A stretch of 64,000 nucleotides of DNA from Bradyrhizobium sp. AZCC 1693 (GCF_036924745.1 NZ_JAZHSD010000001.1:3038001-3102000), one strand, 5' to 3'. Positions 18,136 through 28,900 are shown, counted from the stretch's first letter. Numbers and translations are program-made. The notes: generated by a model not told the origin, from the letters alone.

Positions 18136-19113
18136 TTACAGCCACTTCTTCCACTTGAAGAGGAAGTACGGCAGCACGGCTGCCATGAGCATCATGACAA
18201 GCGCCATCGGATAGCCGTGCGCCCATTCGAGTTCCGGCATCGCCTTGAAGTTCATGCCGTAGATCGAGGCGATCAGCGTCGGCGGCATCAGGACGACGGC
18301 CATCACAGAGAACAGCTTGATGATGTTGTTCTGCTCAAGATTGACCACGCCGAGCATGGCGTCGAGCGTAAACGTGATCTTGTTGGAGAGGTAGGACGCG
18401 TGGTCGGTCAGGGAACCGACGTCGCGCTGCATGGTCTTGAGCTGCTCGCGCATGTCCTTGGACCATTTGACGCCCTCCATCACCGCCGACAGGAAGGTGA
18501 CGACGCGGCCGATCGAGACCAGGCTCTCGCGGATCTTGGAGACCAGATCCCCCTTGCGGCCGATCGCGATCAGTATCTGCGAGTATCGCTTGGCCTGGCC
18601 ATGGCGCGCGCTTTCGGGCTCGAAGATGTCGTGGGAGACCTGGTCGACCTCGGCGCCGGCGCGCTCCAGAATGTCGGCGCAGCGGTCGATCACCGCGTCC
18701 AGCAGTTCCATCAGCACCATTTCGCCCGAGATCCCCGGCATGCAGGAGCGGGCCAGCTTGTGCTCGACGAGGGCAAACGGCTTCGGCTCGTCGTACCGCA
18801 CGGTCACCAGGCGGTGACCGGCGAGGATGAAGGTGACGGCCGTGGTCTTCGGCATATCGGTGTCGGATTGGCACATCAGCGTCGCGGTCATGTAGCGGGC
18901 GCCGTTCTCGATATAGAGCCGGCTGGAAATCTCGATCTCCTGCATGTCTTCCCGGGTCGGCACCGCGATCCCGGCCAGCCGCTCGACCGCGCGGTCCTCC
19001 TCCATCGTCGGGTTCAACAGATCGATCCAGACCGCATTGTCCGGCAATGCCGCCGGGTCCGTGGCCGGGAACTTCTTCAGGGAGGATTCGGAGGGAACAA
19101 ACACCGAAAACAT
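18136..19113 (-). CDS. corA: CorA-family magnesium/divalent cation transporter
   Basis: Inner-membrane Mg2+ (Co2+, Ni2+) channel working as a pentamer. The 325-residue protein has a large N-terminal cytoplasmic funnel domain, long helices, and two C-terminal transmembrane segments with the signature YGMNF between them (ASIYGMNFKAMPELEW), followed by basic FKWKKWL. The ATG at 19113 has GGAG upstream; the in-frame upstream ATG (19131) is less likely. No Mg-sensing leader is recognisable in the preceding region. Confidence 0.95.
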   Translation of the reverse strand: MFSVFVPSESSLKKFPATDPAALPDNAVWIDLLNPTMEEDRAVERLAGIAVPTREDMQEIEISSRLYIENGARYMTATLMCQSDTDMPKTTAVTFILAGHRLVTVRYDEPKPFALVEHKLARSCMPGISGEMVLMELLDAVIDRCADILERAGAEVDQVSHDIFEPESARHGQAKRYSQILIAIGRKGDLVSKIRESLVSIGRVVTFLSAVMEGVKWSKDMREQLKTMQRDVGSLTDHASYLSNKITFTLDAMLGVVNLEQNNIIKLFSVMAVVLMPPTLIASIYGMNFKAMPELEWAHGYPMALVMMLMAAVLPYFLFKWKKWL

Positions 19114-19470
19114 GGGCAACTCCGGAACCAAGAGGTAACAGCACCAGCGGTACTAACCCGATTCTGGCAAGTGCTTCATGACCGGCGCATTAACCGCCGG
19201 TCCATATTTATGGCGGTGGGGTGGCGTTTATGGCGTCGGGGTGGCGTCGACACGGCCCCGATTTGGCCGCGCGCCACCTGTGCCTAGAAATCCACCGGAA
19301 CTCGCAAAATTTGCGGCACAAAAGCCACAGCCAGCCTTCCGCAGCGCCGAACGGACGCGCAGACGCTGGCATATCAGCCGGTTTTTGCGGATAATGGCAT
19401 TAATGGAATCGTCGCGTTTAAGGCGCAACACTGTTGCTGCGAACGCCAGACTTTCGATTGGAAGTGTGCC
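19114..19470. other. Divergent promoter region, corA / L,D-transpeptidase
   Basis: About 357 bases without a gene. A short imperfect direct repeat of GGGGTGGCGT occurs near 19216-19246. No operator or riboswitch is recognised. Both flanking genes read outwards, so their promoters must be here. Confidence 0.5.
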
Positions 19471-20157
19471 ATGTCGTCGTTGAAAGTAATCCTGGGGTTG
19501 TTCGCCGTCGGCCTTGCGTTGTCCGGCTGCATGCCGGCAACCACCTATCAGGCCGCCCCTGAAGCCACCCTCAAGCCGAACGACAAGGCCCAGCTCGCCA
19601 AGGCGCGCTACGCCGTCGTACCGCCGGCGGAGCCGTTCCGCCGCGCCATCGTCGACTATCACCGCAAGGAACTGCCCGGCACCATCGTCGTCGATTCCGA
19701 TAATCACTACCTCTATCTGGTTCAAGATAGCGGCAAGGCGATCCGCTATGGCGTCACCGTCGGCGAGGAAGCCCTTGCCTTCTCGGGTATCGCCCGCGTC
19801 GGCAACATGGCGGAATGGCCGAAATGGACGCCGACGGCCGACATTCACAAGCGCATCGAAGGCCTGCCTGCCTCGGTGCCCGGCGGCGTCGACAATCCGC
19901 TCGGCGCCCGCGCGCTCTATCTCTATCAGGGCAACAAGGACACGCTGTTCCGCATCCATGGCACCAACCAGCCGGAATATATCGGCGCCTCGATCTCATC
20001 GGGCTGCATCCGCATGACCAACGAGGACGTCATCGACCTCTATAGCCGGGTCAAGCAGGGTACGGTGGTTGTCGTGCTCGAACCCAAGCAAGGCGACTCG
20101 CCGTACAATTCCAAGATGGCGCTGCAGGGCGGCGGCAACATCCCGATGTCTCAGTAG
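19471..20157 (+). CDS. L,D-transpeptidase lipoprotein (YkuD domain)
   Basis: Periplasmic enzyme that makes 3-3 peptidoglycan cross-links or attaches proteins to peptidoglycan. The 228-residue precursor has a lipoprotein signal (GLALSGC, Cys at about residue 20), then a YkuD domain with HGTNQPEYIGASISSGCIRM, containing the catalytic His and Cys. Start ATG 19471 with GGAAG upstream. It converges with an extensin-like/M15-type gene, so two cell-wall proteins share this locus. Members of this family are numerous in Bradyrhizobium. Confidence 0.95.
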   Translation: MSSLKVILGLFAVGLALSGCMPATTYQAAPEATLKPNDKAQLAKARYAVVPPAEPFRRAIVDYHRKELPGTIVVDSDNHYLYLVQDSGKAIRYGVTVGEEALAFSGIARVGNMAEWPKWTPTADIHKRIEGLPASVPGGVDNPLGARALYLYQGNKDTLFRIHGTNQPEYIGASISSGCIRMTNEDVIDLYSRVKQGTVVVVLEPKQGDSPYNSKMALQGGGNIPMSQ

Positions 20158-20185
20158 CCGACGCCGGTTACGCCGCGGTCGAAGA

Positions 20186-21352
20186 TCAGGAGCGCCGGTT
20201 TTGCCGGCGCTTCTTCTTTGCAGGCTTCTCCTCGCGCGGCGGCTCGGCCTCCTCCGATTTCTCGGCATCCGGCTTTTGAGCCTGGGACTCGGCATCATGA
20301 GCCTTGGCAGCGTCAGACTTGGCAGTGTCAGACTTGGCAGTGTCAGACTTGGCAGCATCGGACTTGGCGTCGTCCGGTTTGGCGGCGACCTCGCGCGGCG
20401 GCGCTTCGTCGGGCCGCTCGGCCGGCAGTAGCGGCGCTTTCTGCGGCAGCGGGTCCCACACGTCCCACTGGCAGATCCGGTAATTGCCGCGCCGTTCCAT
20501 CAGGTCGAGATGGATATGGTCCTCGTGGTACCAGTCCGAGCCTGGACCCAGCACCGTAGAGAACCGCGTGCAGGCGGAATGCAGCACACTCTCGCGCAAT
20601 CCCCGCGGCACGGTGCGGTCAGTCAGCGAGATCAAGCTGCCGTCGGCGAACTTGAAGGCGCGAACGTCGAGCGCGTTGGCGCGGCCGTGCTCGGAGAGCT
20701 TGGCGCCGACGATGCGGTTGCGGCCGCGGCACTCGAACGAATCGAAATTGTCGAGATCGGAGACGGAACTGCCGAGGCGCTCCGCCAGCGGCGCGATATC
20801 GCTGCGGATCCACTCGGCCAGCGCAGACGCCATGGGACAGCGCAGGATCGCCGCCGGCTTCACCGAAACCCGCCGCTTGTCCGGCAGCACGATCGCCTCC
20901 AGCCGCACCAAATCCTCGCCACCGCAGCCGCCGTTGCCACGGATATCGGGAATGCTTGGGGCGATGGCGATGGCGTCCGTCAGCGCCAGCCGGCAGGCGG
21001 ATGGCTCCGGCGTGGGCGGCGGTGCGGGCGCGGCCTGCTCGCCGGGCTTGCCGTTCGGGGGAGACGCCTGCTGCTCCTTGTCCGGCTTGTCGCGCTCGGC
21101 TGAAGGGGCCTCGGCCGGGCGGGGCTTGGGCAGCGGCACCGCCGCGCGGCGCGCCGCCGGCCGCGGCCTCGACGATACGTCCCTGAACAGGTCTGCCCAC
21201 GGCGCCGAGTGGGACGCTTTCGCGGCCACCGCCGGCCCGGTTGGCATGCCCAGCAGGAGCGCGACCGCCGCAACGGTAACCATTGCCGGTTCGATGCGGC
21301 GAAAGGCGCCATAAGCCCATTTTCGGCTTGCGTTCTGCGCGGTAAAGTTCAT
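20186..21352 (-). CDS. Extensin-like C-terminal domain protein (M15 peptidase-like)
   Basis: The 388-residue product has an N-terminal membrane/signal segment (VTVAAVALLLGMPTGPAVAA), a Pro/Ala/Lys-rich linker, then an extensin-like C-terminal domain (about residues 160-335). LSEHGRANALDVRAF and HEDHIHLDL resemble the zinc-binding pattern of D-Ala-D-Ala carboxypeptidases of the M15 type, so a peptidoglycan role is likely. The tail is Ala/Lys/Asp-rich with a five-residue repeat (SD(A/T)AK) encoded by a tandem DNA repeat, ending KKKRRQNRRS. ATG at 21352 chosen because the signal segment follows it. Confidence 0.88.
   Translation of the reverse strand: MNFTAQNASRKWAYGAFRRIEPAMVTVAAVALLLGMPTGPAVAAKASHSAPWADLFRDVSSRPRPAARRAAVPLPKPRPAEAPSAERDKPDKEQQASPPNGKPGEQAAPAPPPTPEPSACRLALTDAIAIAPSIPDIRGNGGCGGEDLVRLEAIVLPDKRRVSVKPAAILRCPMASALAEWIRSDIAPLAERLGSSVSDLDNFDSFECRGRNRIVGAKLSEHGRANALDVRAFKFADGSLISLTDRTVPRGLRESVLHSACTRFSTVLGPGSDWYHEDHIHLDLMERRGNYRICQWDVWDPLPQKAPLLPAERPDEAPPREVAAKPDDAKSDAAKSDTAKSDTAKSDAAKAHDAESQAQKPDAEKSEEAEPPREEKPAKKKRRQNRRS
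20192..20220 (+). terminator. Probable terminator of the L,D-transpeptidase gene
   Basis: Stem GCGCCGG (20192-20198) / CCGGCGC (20204-20210) with loop TTTTG, followed by TTCTTCTTTG. It lies inside the last codons of the convergent extensin-like gene. Confidence 0.4.
20306..20380. repeat. 15-base tandem repeat in the extensin-like gene
   Basis: Four good units of GGCAG(C/T)GTCAGACTT (20306, 20321, 20336, 20351) and a degenerate fifth (20366). Being 15 bases, copy-number change keeps frame and alters only the number of SD(A/T)AK pentapeptides in the C-terminal tail. Confidence 0.9.
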
Positions 21353-21437
21353 GTCAATTCCATGAACCCACCCTGCGGTCCGCCCGTATAGTCGGCGGAT
21401 CGTGCGGCAACGACAAAACCATCGGAGGGAAGTGCGT

Positions 21438-23066
<1,629 letters not shown>

Positions 23067-23106
23067 GGCGAAGCCGGCTCTCAATTCAGAAAGGCCGCCT
23101 TCCCGC

Positions 23107-23142
23107 AAAAAAGCTAATCTCCGCATATTATGCGGAGATTAG
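23107..23142 (-). terminator. Intrinsic terminator on the minus strand
   Basis: A perfect 13-base stem (CTAATCTCCGCAT 23114-23126, ATGCGGAGATTAG 23130-23142, loop ATT) is followed on the minus strand by CTTTTTTG (A-run at 23107-23112). It would end transcription coming from the Sel1-like gene and TAXI remnant. Confidence 0.85.
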
Positions 23143-23147
23143 GACCT

Positions 23148-23780
23148 CTATTCCCCGCAAACGGGAAAGCAGGTCGGCACGACGTGGCGGGTCGTAGAAC
23201 GGGGCGGCCCGCCCGTTGCATATACCGCCACGATCGTGGCCGCTAACAGCCCTGGAGCGTTGCAGGCGGCCAGGATCGCCGGCACCGCGACGGTGTCGAC
23301 ACGGCCGCCGGGCGGGATCAGCAACGGATAGTCCTCCGCCCTGAGCTCGGCCGGCAGATAATCGCCCTGCAGCGGCCCGCTATAGGGATCGGGACGAAAT
23401 GCAGGCTCTCCTCCCTTCACCTGGCTGACGGCCCTGGACGGGCTTCCCTGCACGGCTACGACGGCATCGAGTTCGCCGTTCTTCAGCTTCTCGTAGGCGA
23501 CGCGCTGCTCGATGAAGGCGTAGGCCGGCTTGATGCCCAGCCGTTCGAAGATCGTGATGGCGGTGGTGACGAACGTGCCCCCGTTCGGCAGGTCGACCGC
23601 GACGCGCCGGCCGTTCAGATCGGCGAGGCTGCGGATCGACGTCCTGGCGACGACGTGCATCTCTTCATTGCAGAGCTTGGTGATATAGGCGAACTGGCCG
23701 CGGATGTTGCCAGTGTAGCCTTTCCGTTCCAGGTACTCGAGCGTGTCGGCACGAGCGCGTGCGAACGCGCCGCGTCGAAA
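23148..23780 (-). pseudogene. Remnant of a TAXI-family TRAP transporter binding protein
   Basis: The minus-strand frame reads DTLEYLERKGYTGN, YITKLCNEEMHVVARTSI, FVTTAITIFERLGIKPAYAF and IPPGGRVDTVAVPAILAACN, clear matches to the middle and C-terminal half of TAXI-type solute-binding proteins. The signal peptide and first ~100 residues are absent, and no ATG, GTG or TTG occurs between the stop of the upstream gene (23781-23783) and the internal ATG at 23660. The frame follows that stop in phase. The last ~35 residues do not look like the family end, suggesting a second lesion; a different frame ends FYDPPRRADLLSRL nearby. Likely a decayed gene, perhaps expressed from 23660. Confidence 0.6.
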
Positions 23781-25022
23781 TCAGCGCGAGCGCGCCAGCG
23801 CTTCCAGCTTTCGCTGCGCGTCGGGTTCGCCCCATTCCTTTGCCCGCTGATACCATGTGCGGGCCTGCGCGGCGTCCGCCAGCGGACCGTCGGCGCCGAT
23901 CTGCCGGAGCAGCGCCGGATCATAGGTCGTGCCGACGAGCAAGGCCGCCCGCGCATCCCGCGCCTCGGCGCCGCGCATCAGCAGCAGCCGCGCCGACTGG
24001 ACGTCGCCGCTGGCGAGCAGATCCTGTCCGCGTTTGATCAAGGCAGCGACTTCCCTCGGATCGAGGCTGCGCACGACCTCCGCCTGCAGCGCGGGCATCG
24101 CCGACGGCGCGGCCGTAGCCACGGCAACCGGCGGCGCCACGGCGACCGGCGGCGGCACGACAACTGGCGGCGGCACGGCAGCCGGCGGCGCCGCGGCGAC
24201 CCTTGGCGCTGCTACCGCGGCAAGGCTTGGCGGCGCCTGCCAGGTCAGCCGCGTGGAGGTGCCGGTGAGCGCCACGCCGGCACCGTCACGCAATTCCGCC
24301 GTGACCAGCATCTGGCCGGTGAACCCGTCAGGCGGAATGACCGAAACGCCGGAAATCTCCGTCGCCGGCACGCGCCACTCGCTGCCACCGACACGCTTGC
24401 CTGACGTCAGGCGTGCGCCGGCCGTCAGTCCGCTGATGGATACGAACGCGTCGGGCGGCGGAGCGCCGACGTGAATGCCGAGCGGCACCGGATCGTTGGC
24501 AAACCCGCTGCCATCCTGCACGGCCAAAGTCGGCGTGCGCTTCGGCGGTGATGCCGGCTGCGGCGCCGGGGTAACCGACGATTTTACCGACTGCCAGGCG
24601 GCCGCCAGCGACGCGTTGTCCTGGCCGGCGGGCCGCTGCGAAGACGGGATGGCCATGACGAGAAGCGTCGCTATGCTCGCCGCAATCGCCACCGCGATCG
24701 AGAAGCGGATGACCTGCTGGAGCAGCGCGCGCCGACCCGACAGGTCGCGGAGCACGGACGGCGCTTCGACCGGCGCCATGTCCCTCGACTCCTGCATCGC
24801 CTGCGCGACGGCTTTGGTGAACATTTCGGAATCCTGGCGGCGTGCAGGCTTGCTAAATGGTTGCAAGGGCGGTCCTTCCGTCGGCATTCGCGGACGCCAC
24901 CCGTCGTTCGGCATGAGCATCGGGCTCGGCTGCTCGCTGGCCGGCCGCTCCCTCATCTCGCGCGGCGCATAATATTCCGGATCGCTCGGACCGACATTTC
25001 TTTCGTGCTTTGCGTCACTCAT
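23781..25022 (-). CDS. Membrane protein with Pro-rich linker and Sel1-like C-terminus
   Basis: A 413-residue protein. Residues 1-95 are hydrophilic and Pro/Arg-rich; one transmembrane helix follows (IRFSIAVAIAASIATLLVMA), then a periplasmic part with LGIHVGAPPPDAFVSISGL, a repetitive Pro/Val/Ala linker (about 290-330), and a C-terminal helical repeat with RAALLVGTTYDPALLRQIG and WYQRAKEWGEPDAQRKLEA, which resembles Sel1/TPR units. Similar proteins occur in Bradyrhizobium near TAXI-type proteins; function unknown. The ATG at 25022 opens MSDAKHERN. The TAXI remnant follows in the same frame. Confidence 0.82.
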   Translation of the reverse strand: MSDAKHERNVGPSDPEYYAPREMRERPASEQPSPMLMPNDGWRPRMPTEGPPLQPFSKPARRQDSEMFTKAVAQAMQESRDMAPVEAPSVLRDLSGRRALLQQVIRFSIAVAIAASIATLLVMAIPSSQRPAGQDNASLAAAWQSVKSSVTPAPQPASPPKRTPTLAVQDGSGFANDPVPLGIHVGAPPPDAFVSISGLTAGARLTSGKRVGGSEWRVPATEISGVSVIPPDGFTGQMLVTAELRDGAGVALTGTSTRLTWQAPPSLAAVAAPRVAAAPPAAVPPPVVVPPPVAVAPPVAVATAAPSAMPALQAEVVRSLDPREVAALIKRGQDLLASGDVQSARLLLMRGAEARDARAALLVGTTYDPALLRQIGADGPLADAAQARTWYQRAKEWGEPDAQRKLEALARSR

Positions 25023-25372
25023 ACTGAACACTCGCCCTGATGGGGCTTTCCGCCACCCCGCGGACGTATGCCGATTGCGCCTTATGATCCCTGAAACTCC
25101 GGAAGGGCGCAACCGTAAGCTTACGGCTTCGCCCAATAACATGAACCGGAAGTTGAGATCATCCTGCAGCACTTGCGGCTGACGCCCGCCGTTTCCCCTT
25201 TGGGTTGGTGTTCGCCGTGTCCGGTGCAGGACAGTCCCGTGTTGCGGCAAATACGACAACCCGGAGGCGAGAGGTAGACGAAAGTTGGACCAACTTCAAT
25301 CTACAACTAATAATCAATTTACAGGGATGGTTAACCGGGAAGGTTGTCACAGCCCGCGATGACCCGATTAGC
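25023..25372. other. Intergenic region upstream of the Sel1-like gene
   Basis: No convincing gene. Holds the 30-base palindrome at 25105-25134 and an AT-richer stretch (25290-25325). Short open frames here show no family features. Confidence 0.5.
25105..25134. promoter_or_regulatory. 30-base two-part palindrome, possible operator
   Basis: GGGCG-CAA-CCGTAAGCTTACGG-CTT-CGCCC: a perfect 14-base palindrome (25113-25126) flanked by symmetric GGGCG/CGCCC. It lies about 85 bases upstream of the minus-strand start at 25022. The symmetry suits a dimeric regulator; the regulator is unknown. Confidence 0.4.
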
Positions 25373-25455
25373 AGCGTTTTCGAGCGAAAGCCTGCCCCGG
25401 ACTTGATCCGGGGTGGATACCCGGTTCGCGTCAAGAAGCCGCGTCAAACAAGAAG
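25373..25455. repeat. Palindromic intergenic repeat, family B copy 2
   Basis: AGCGTTTTCGAGCGAAAG, the hairpin CCCCGGACTTGATCCGGGG, CGGTTCGCGTCAAGAAG, GCGTCAAAC: nearly the same order as at 14087-14171. Confidence 0.88.
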
Positions 25456-25558
25456 TATGTCGCGCAAACCTTGAAATTCGCGCCCCGCCGTGGTCTCAAG
25501 CTGCGAGTTTGCAGCCCGGCCCGCCCGCCGGCCAGACTCCAACCCGGCAGATTTACCG

Positions 25559-26407
25559 ATGGCCCGAAGGTTTTCCGCTCCCTACCAGTCGGAGCCCGTG
25601 TCCAGCCTCGCCACCTGGTCGCGCAACCTCGCTATTTTCGCTGTGGTCGCGGTGGTGGTCTCGATCCTCATCGTCCGCTTCGGCTTTCTGGAGATGAAGC
25701 CGGCGCTGGCGACCTTCTTCGGCGCGCTCGGCTGCGCCGTGCTGTCGATCCTGGTCGGCCTCGCCGCCTTTGCTGCAATCTGGCAGAACGGGTCGCGCGG
25801 CATGGGCCGGATCCTGCTGGCGTTCCTGATCAATACCCTGCTGCTTGCCTACCCGGCCTACCTCGCTTTGCAATACCGCAAGCTGCCGCCGATCCACGAC
25901 ATCACTACCGATCCGATCGATCCGCCGCGCTTCGAGGCCCTGGCGCGCTTACGCAGCGGCGAAGGCGCCAACTCCGCGGTCTATGCCGGGCTCTATTCGG
26001 CCGAACAGCAGCGGATCGCCTATCCCGATATCGAGACCGTGGAGCTCGAAGTCCCGCCGCAGCGGGCCTATGAGGTAACGCTGGCGCTGGTCACCAAGCG
26101 CAAATGGCTCGTGATCGACGAACGGCCGCCGCAGCTCCCGCGCCGCATCGGCCGCATCGAGGCGGTGGCGCGGACGCCGATCATGGGATTTCGCGAGGAT
26201 ATCTCGATCCGCATCACGCCCGACGGCGAGGAATCGCGCGTCGATATCCGCTCTTCCTCGCGCTATTTCGAAAGCGACCTCGGCAGCAACGCCGCGCGCG
26301 TCTCCAAGCTGATCGAGGACATCAATTCGGCCGTCGACAACGCCAAGCCGGCGCAGAAGAAACCGCAGGCGCCGGCCAAGGTGCAGCCGAAGACGGTGAA
26401 GAAGTGA
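25559..26407 (+). CDS. DUF1499 membrane protein
   Basis: The 282-residue product has three predicted transmembrane helices in the first 110 residues (NLAIFAVVAVVVSILIVRF; FGALGCAVLSILVGLAAFAA; ILLAFLINTLLLAYPAY) and then a soluble DUF1499 domain with DITTDPIDPPRFEAL, VVDERPPQ-like strands and DVRSSSRYFESDLGSNA-type C-terminal motif (here DIRSSSRYFESDLGSNAARV). The tail is Lys/Pro/Ala-rich. Function of DUF1499 is unknown. ATG at 25559 gives a sensible cytoplasmic N-terminus. Confidence 0.88.
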   Translation: MARRFSAPYQSEPVSSLATWSRNLAIFAVVAVVVSILIVRFGFLEMKPALATFFGALGCAVLSILVGLAAFAAIWQNGSRGMGRILLAFLINTLLLAYPAYLALQYRKLPPIHDITTDPIDPPRFEALARLRSGEGANSAVYAGLYSAEQQRIAYPDIETVELEVPPQRAYEVTLALVTKRKWLVIDERPPQLPRRIGRIEAVARTPIMGFREDISIRITPDGEESRVDIRSSSRYFESDLGSNAARVSKLIEDINSAVDNAKPAQKKPQAPAKVQPKTVKK

Positions 26408-26413
26408 AAGCGC

Positions 26414-26537
26414 GTCATTCCGGGGCGCGTCTTAGCGCGAACCTCAGGTGCGCAATTGCGCACCGGGGAATCTCGAGATTCCCCGATGTGCAATTGCACA
26501 TCTGAGGTCTGGTCCCTACGGACCATCCCGGAATGAC
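26414..26537. repeat. Mosaic palindromic repeat, family C copy 1
   Basis: Outer arms GTCATTCCGG / CCGGAATGAC enclose several smaller hairpins: TGCGCAATTGCGCA, GGGGAATCTCGAGATTCCCC, TGTGCAATTGCACA and GGTCCCTACGGACC. The same modules appear in the opposite order at 28901-29002. Confidence 0.88.
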
Positions 26538-26540
26538 GAC

Positions 26541-27464
26541 CTAACCATTCGCCATCCGATACGTCCCGCCGATCACCGGATCGCCGTCCGTCGCCACGAT
26601 CCCGCGCGCGACCAGGTCTTCCAGGTGAGCCAGCACGGAATAGCCGGCGGCATTCGTCAGCCGCGGATCGATGCCGATATAGATCGCGCGCACCATGGTC
26701 GGGATGTCGGCCTCGCCCTTGGCGAGGCGATGCAGGATCGAGGCTTCGCGGGCCTGGCGGTGCCGGGTCAGGAAACGGACGTAACGCGGTCCTTCCGGGA
26801 TTTCCGGCCCGTGGCCGGAGAAATACAGATCCTCCTCGCGGGCTTCCAGCCGCGCCAGCGAGGCCATGTAGTCGATCATCGATCCGTCCGGCGGCGCCAC
26901 GATCGAGGTCGACCATCCCATCACATGGTCGCCGACGAAGTTGATCTTCCGCTCAGGCCACGCGAATGCCAGATGATTGGCAGTGTGGCCCGGCGTTGCG
27001 ACCGCCTCCAGCGCCCAGCCCTGCCCTTCGATGACGTCGCCGTTCTTCACTTCGATATCGGGCCGGAAATCGCGGTCAGCACCTGACTCCGGATTGTGCT
27101 TCTCGCTCTCGAAGCGCGGCCGCGAGGCGCGATGTGGCCCCTCCGCATAAACCGGCGCGCCGGTAGCGGCCTTGATCCGCGCGGTGTTCGGCGAGTGGTC
27201 GCGATGGGTATGGGTGACGAGAATATGCGTCACGGTCTCGCCGCGCACGGCGTCGAGCAGCGCCTTGGCATGTGCTTCGTCATCGGGCCCGGGATCGATG
27301 ATCGCGACCTTGCCCTTGCCCACGATGTAGCTGACCGTGCCGGTGAAGGTGAACGGGCTCGGATTGTTGCAGAGGACACGCCGCACGCCGGGGCGGGCTT
27401 CGTCCACAACGCCGGGCTTGAGCGGGAAGTCGCGGTTGAACGGGATGTCGTCGTTGTCGGCCAT
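26541..27464 (-). CDS. MBL-fold metallo-hydrolase (LACTB2-like)
   Basis: The 307-residue protein has the metallo-beta-lactamase metal site HTHRDHS (about residue 86), later TPGHTANHLAFAW, FVGDHVMGW and the FSGHGPEI histidine, and a C-terminal winged-helix-like region seen in LACTB2-type members (AAGYSVLAHLEDLVARGIV). Family members are nucleases or thioester hydrolases; this one is undefined. It is downstream of glutaryl-CoA dehydrogenase on the same strand with a repeat in between (135 bases). Confidence 0.92.
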   Translation of the reverse strand: MADNDDIPFNRDFPLKPGVVDEARPGVRRVLCNNPSPFTFTGTVSYIVGKGKVAIIDPGPDDEAHAKALLDAVRGETVTHILVTHTHRDHSPNTARIKAATGAPVYAEGPHRASRPRFESEKHNPESGADRDFRPDIEVKNGDVIEGQGWALEAVATPGHTANHLAFAWPERKINFVGDHVMGWSTSIVAPPDGSMIDYMASLARLEAREEDLYFSGHGPEIPEGPRYVRFLTRHRQAREASILHRLAKGEADIPTMVRAIYIGIDPRLTNAAGYSVLAHLEDLVARGIVATDGDPVIGGTYRMANG

Positions 27465-27494
27465 GGGAGCACTCGTGATTTGCGGATTTTGCTT

Positions 27495-27579
27495 CCGTCA
27501 TGCCGGCCTTGTGCCGGGCATCCACGCTCTTCTCTTTGGCACCAAGACGTGGATGGCCGGGACAAGCCCGGCCATGACG
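27495..27579. repeat. Palindromic intergenic repeat, family A copy 3
   Basis: CCGTCATGCCGGCCTTGTGC...CATCCACGCTC pairs with ACGTGGATGGCCGGG...CCGGCCATGACG. Inner arms are partly swapped compared with the copies at 11808 and 16807. Confidence 0.88.
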
Positions 27580-27599
27580 AGGTTTGGTGCATTACGCCT

Positions 27600-28814
27600 T
27601 TACGAAAACGCCTGAATGCCGGTGATCGCCCGGCCCAGGATCAGGGCGTGGACGTCGTGGGTGCCTTCGTAGGTGTTCACGGTTTCCAAATTCGCGGTGT
27701 GGCGCATCACGTGGTACTCGATCTGGATGCCGTTGCCGCCGTGCATGTCGCGGGATACCCGCGCGATGTCGAGCGCCTTGCCGCAATTGTTGCGCTTGAC
27801 GATCGAGATCATCTCCGGCGCCATCTTGCCCTCGTCCATCAGGCGGCCGACGCGCAACGAGGCCTGCAAGCCCAGCGCGATTTCCGTCTCCATGTCGGCG
27901 AGCTTCTTCTGCACCAGCTGGGTTGCCGCCAGCGGCCGGCCGAACTGCTTGCGGTCGAGCGTGTACTGGCGGGCGCGGTGCATGCAGTCTTCAGCGGCGC
28001 CCATCGCGCCCCAGGAAATGCCATAGCGGGCACGGTTGAGGCAGCCGAACGGGCCCTTGAGGCCGGATACGTTGGGCAGCAGCGCGTCTTCCGGCACCAC
28101 CACGCCATCCATCACGATCTCGCCGGTGATCGAGGCGCGCAAGGAAAGCTTGCCGCCGATCTTCGGCGCCGACAGGCCCTTCATGCCCTTCTCGAGAATG
28201 AAGCCGCGGATCTGGTTGTCATGCGCGGCCGATTTCGCCCAGACGACGAAGACGTCGGCGATCGGCGCGTTGGAAATCCACATCTTGCTGCCGGTCAGCT
28301 TGTAGCCGTCGGAAACCTTCTCGGCGCGGGTCTTCATGCCGTTGGGATCGGAACCGGCGTCCGGCTCGGTCAGGCCGAAGCAGCCGACCCACTCGCCGGT
28401 CGCGAGCTTCGGCAGGTATTTCTTGCGCTGGTTCTCGTCGCCATAGGCGTAGATCGGGTACATCACCAGCGATGACTGCACCGAGTTCATCGAGCGATAG
28501 CCGCTATCGACGCGCTCGATCTCGCGCGCCACAAGGCCATAGGCGACGTAGCTCGCGTTCGCACAGCCATATTCCTCCGGCAACGTGATACCGATCAGGC
28601 CGAGCTCGCCCATCTCGTTGAAGATCTCGCGGTCGGTCTTCTCTTCGAGATAGGCCTTGACGATGCGCGGCAACAGCTTGTCCTGCGCATAGGCGCGCGC
28701 GGTGTCGCGGATCATGCGCTCGTCTTCGGTGAGCTGGTCGTCGAGCAGGAACGGGTCGTCCCACTGGAAAGAAGCCGCCGCCGGCTTGTCCTTGGCTTGA
28801 GGGCGCACGCTCAT
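27600..28814 (-). CDS. gcdH: Glutaryl-CoA dehydrogenase (acyl-CoA dehydrogenase family)
   Basis: FAD enzyme converting glutaryl-CoA to crotonyl-CoA plus CO2 in lysine, tryptophan and aromatic acid catabolism. The 404-residue protein shows [56 protein letters not shown] and the catalytic-Glu segment [20 protein letters not shown], all characteristic of GcdH rather than straight-chain dehydrogenases. ATG at 28814 has AAGGGA upstream. No partner ETF or CoA-transferase gene is adjacent. Confidence 0.93.
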   Translation of the reverse strand: MSVRPQAKDKPAAASFQWDDPFLLDDQLTEDERMIRDTARAYAQDKLLPRIVKAYLEEKTDREIFNEMGELGLIGITLPEEYGCANASYVAYGLVAREIERVDSGYRSMNSVQSSLVMYPIYAYGDENQRKKYLPKLATGEWVGCFGLTEPDAGSDPNGMKTRAEKVSDGYKLTGSKMWISNAPIADVFVVWAKSAAHDNQIRGFILEKGMKGLSAPKIGGKLSLRASITGEIVMDGVVVPEDALLPNVSGLKGPFGCLNRARYGISWGAMGAAEDCMHRARQYTLDRKQFGRPLAATQLVQKKLADMETEIALGLQASLRVGRLMDEGKMAPEMISIVKRNNCGKALDIARVSRDMHGGNGIQIEYHVMRHTANLETVNTYEGTHDVHALILGRAITGIQAFS

Positions 28815-28900
28815 GAAAATCCCTTTCGCATCACTGTCCTCATGGAAATTGTCCATAAATTAATGCGCTATCGGCAGAAGCGCAAATGGATTGGGTGATC

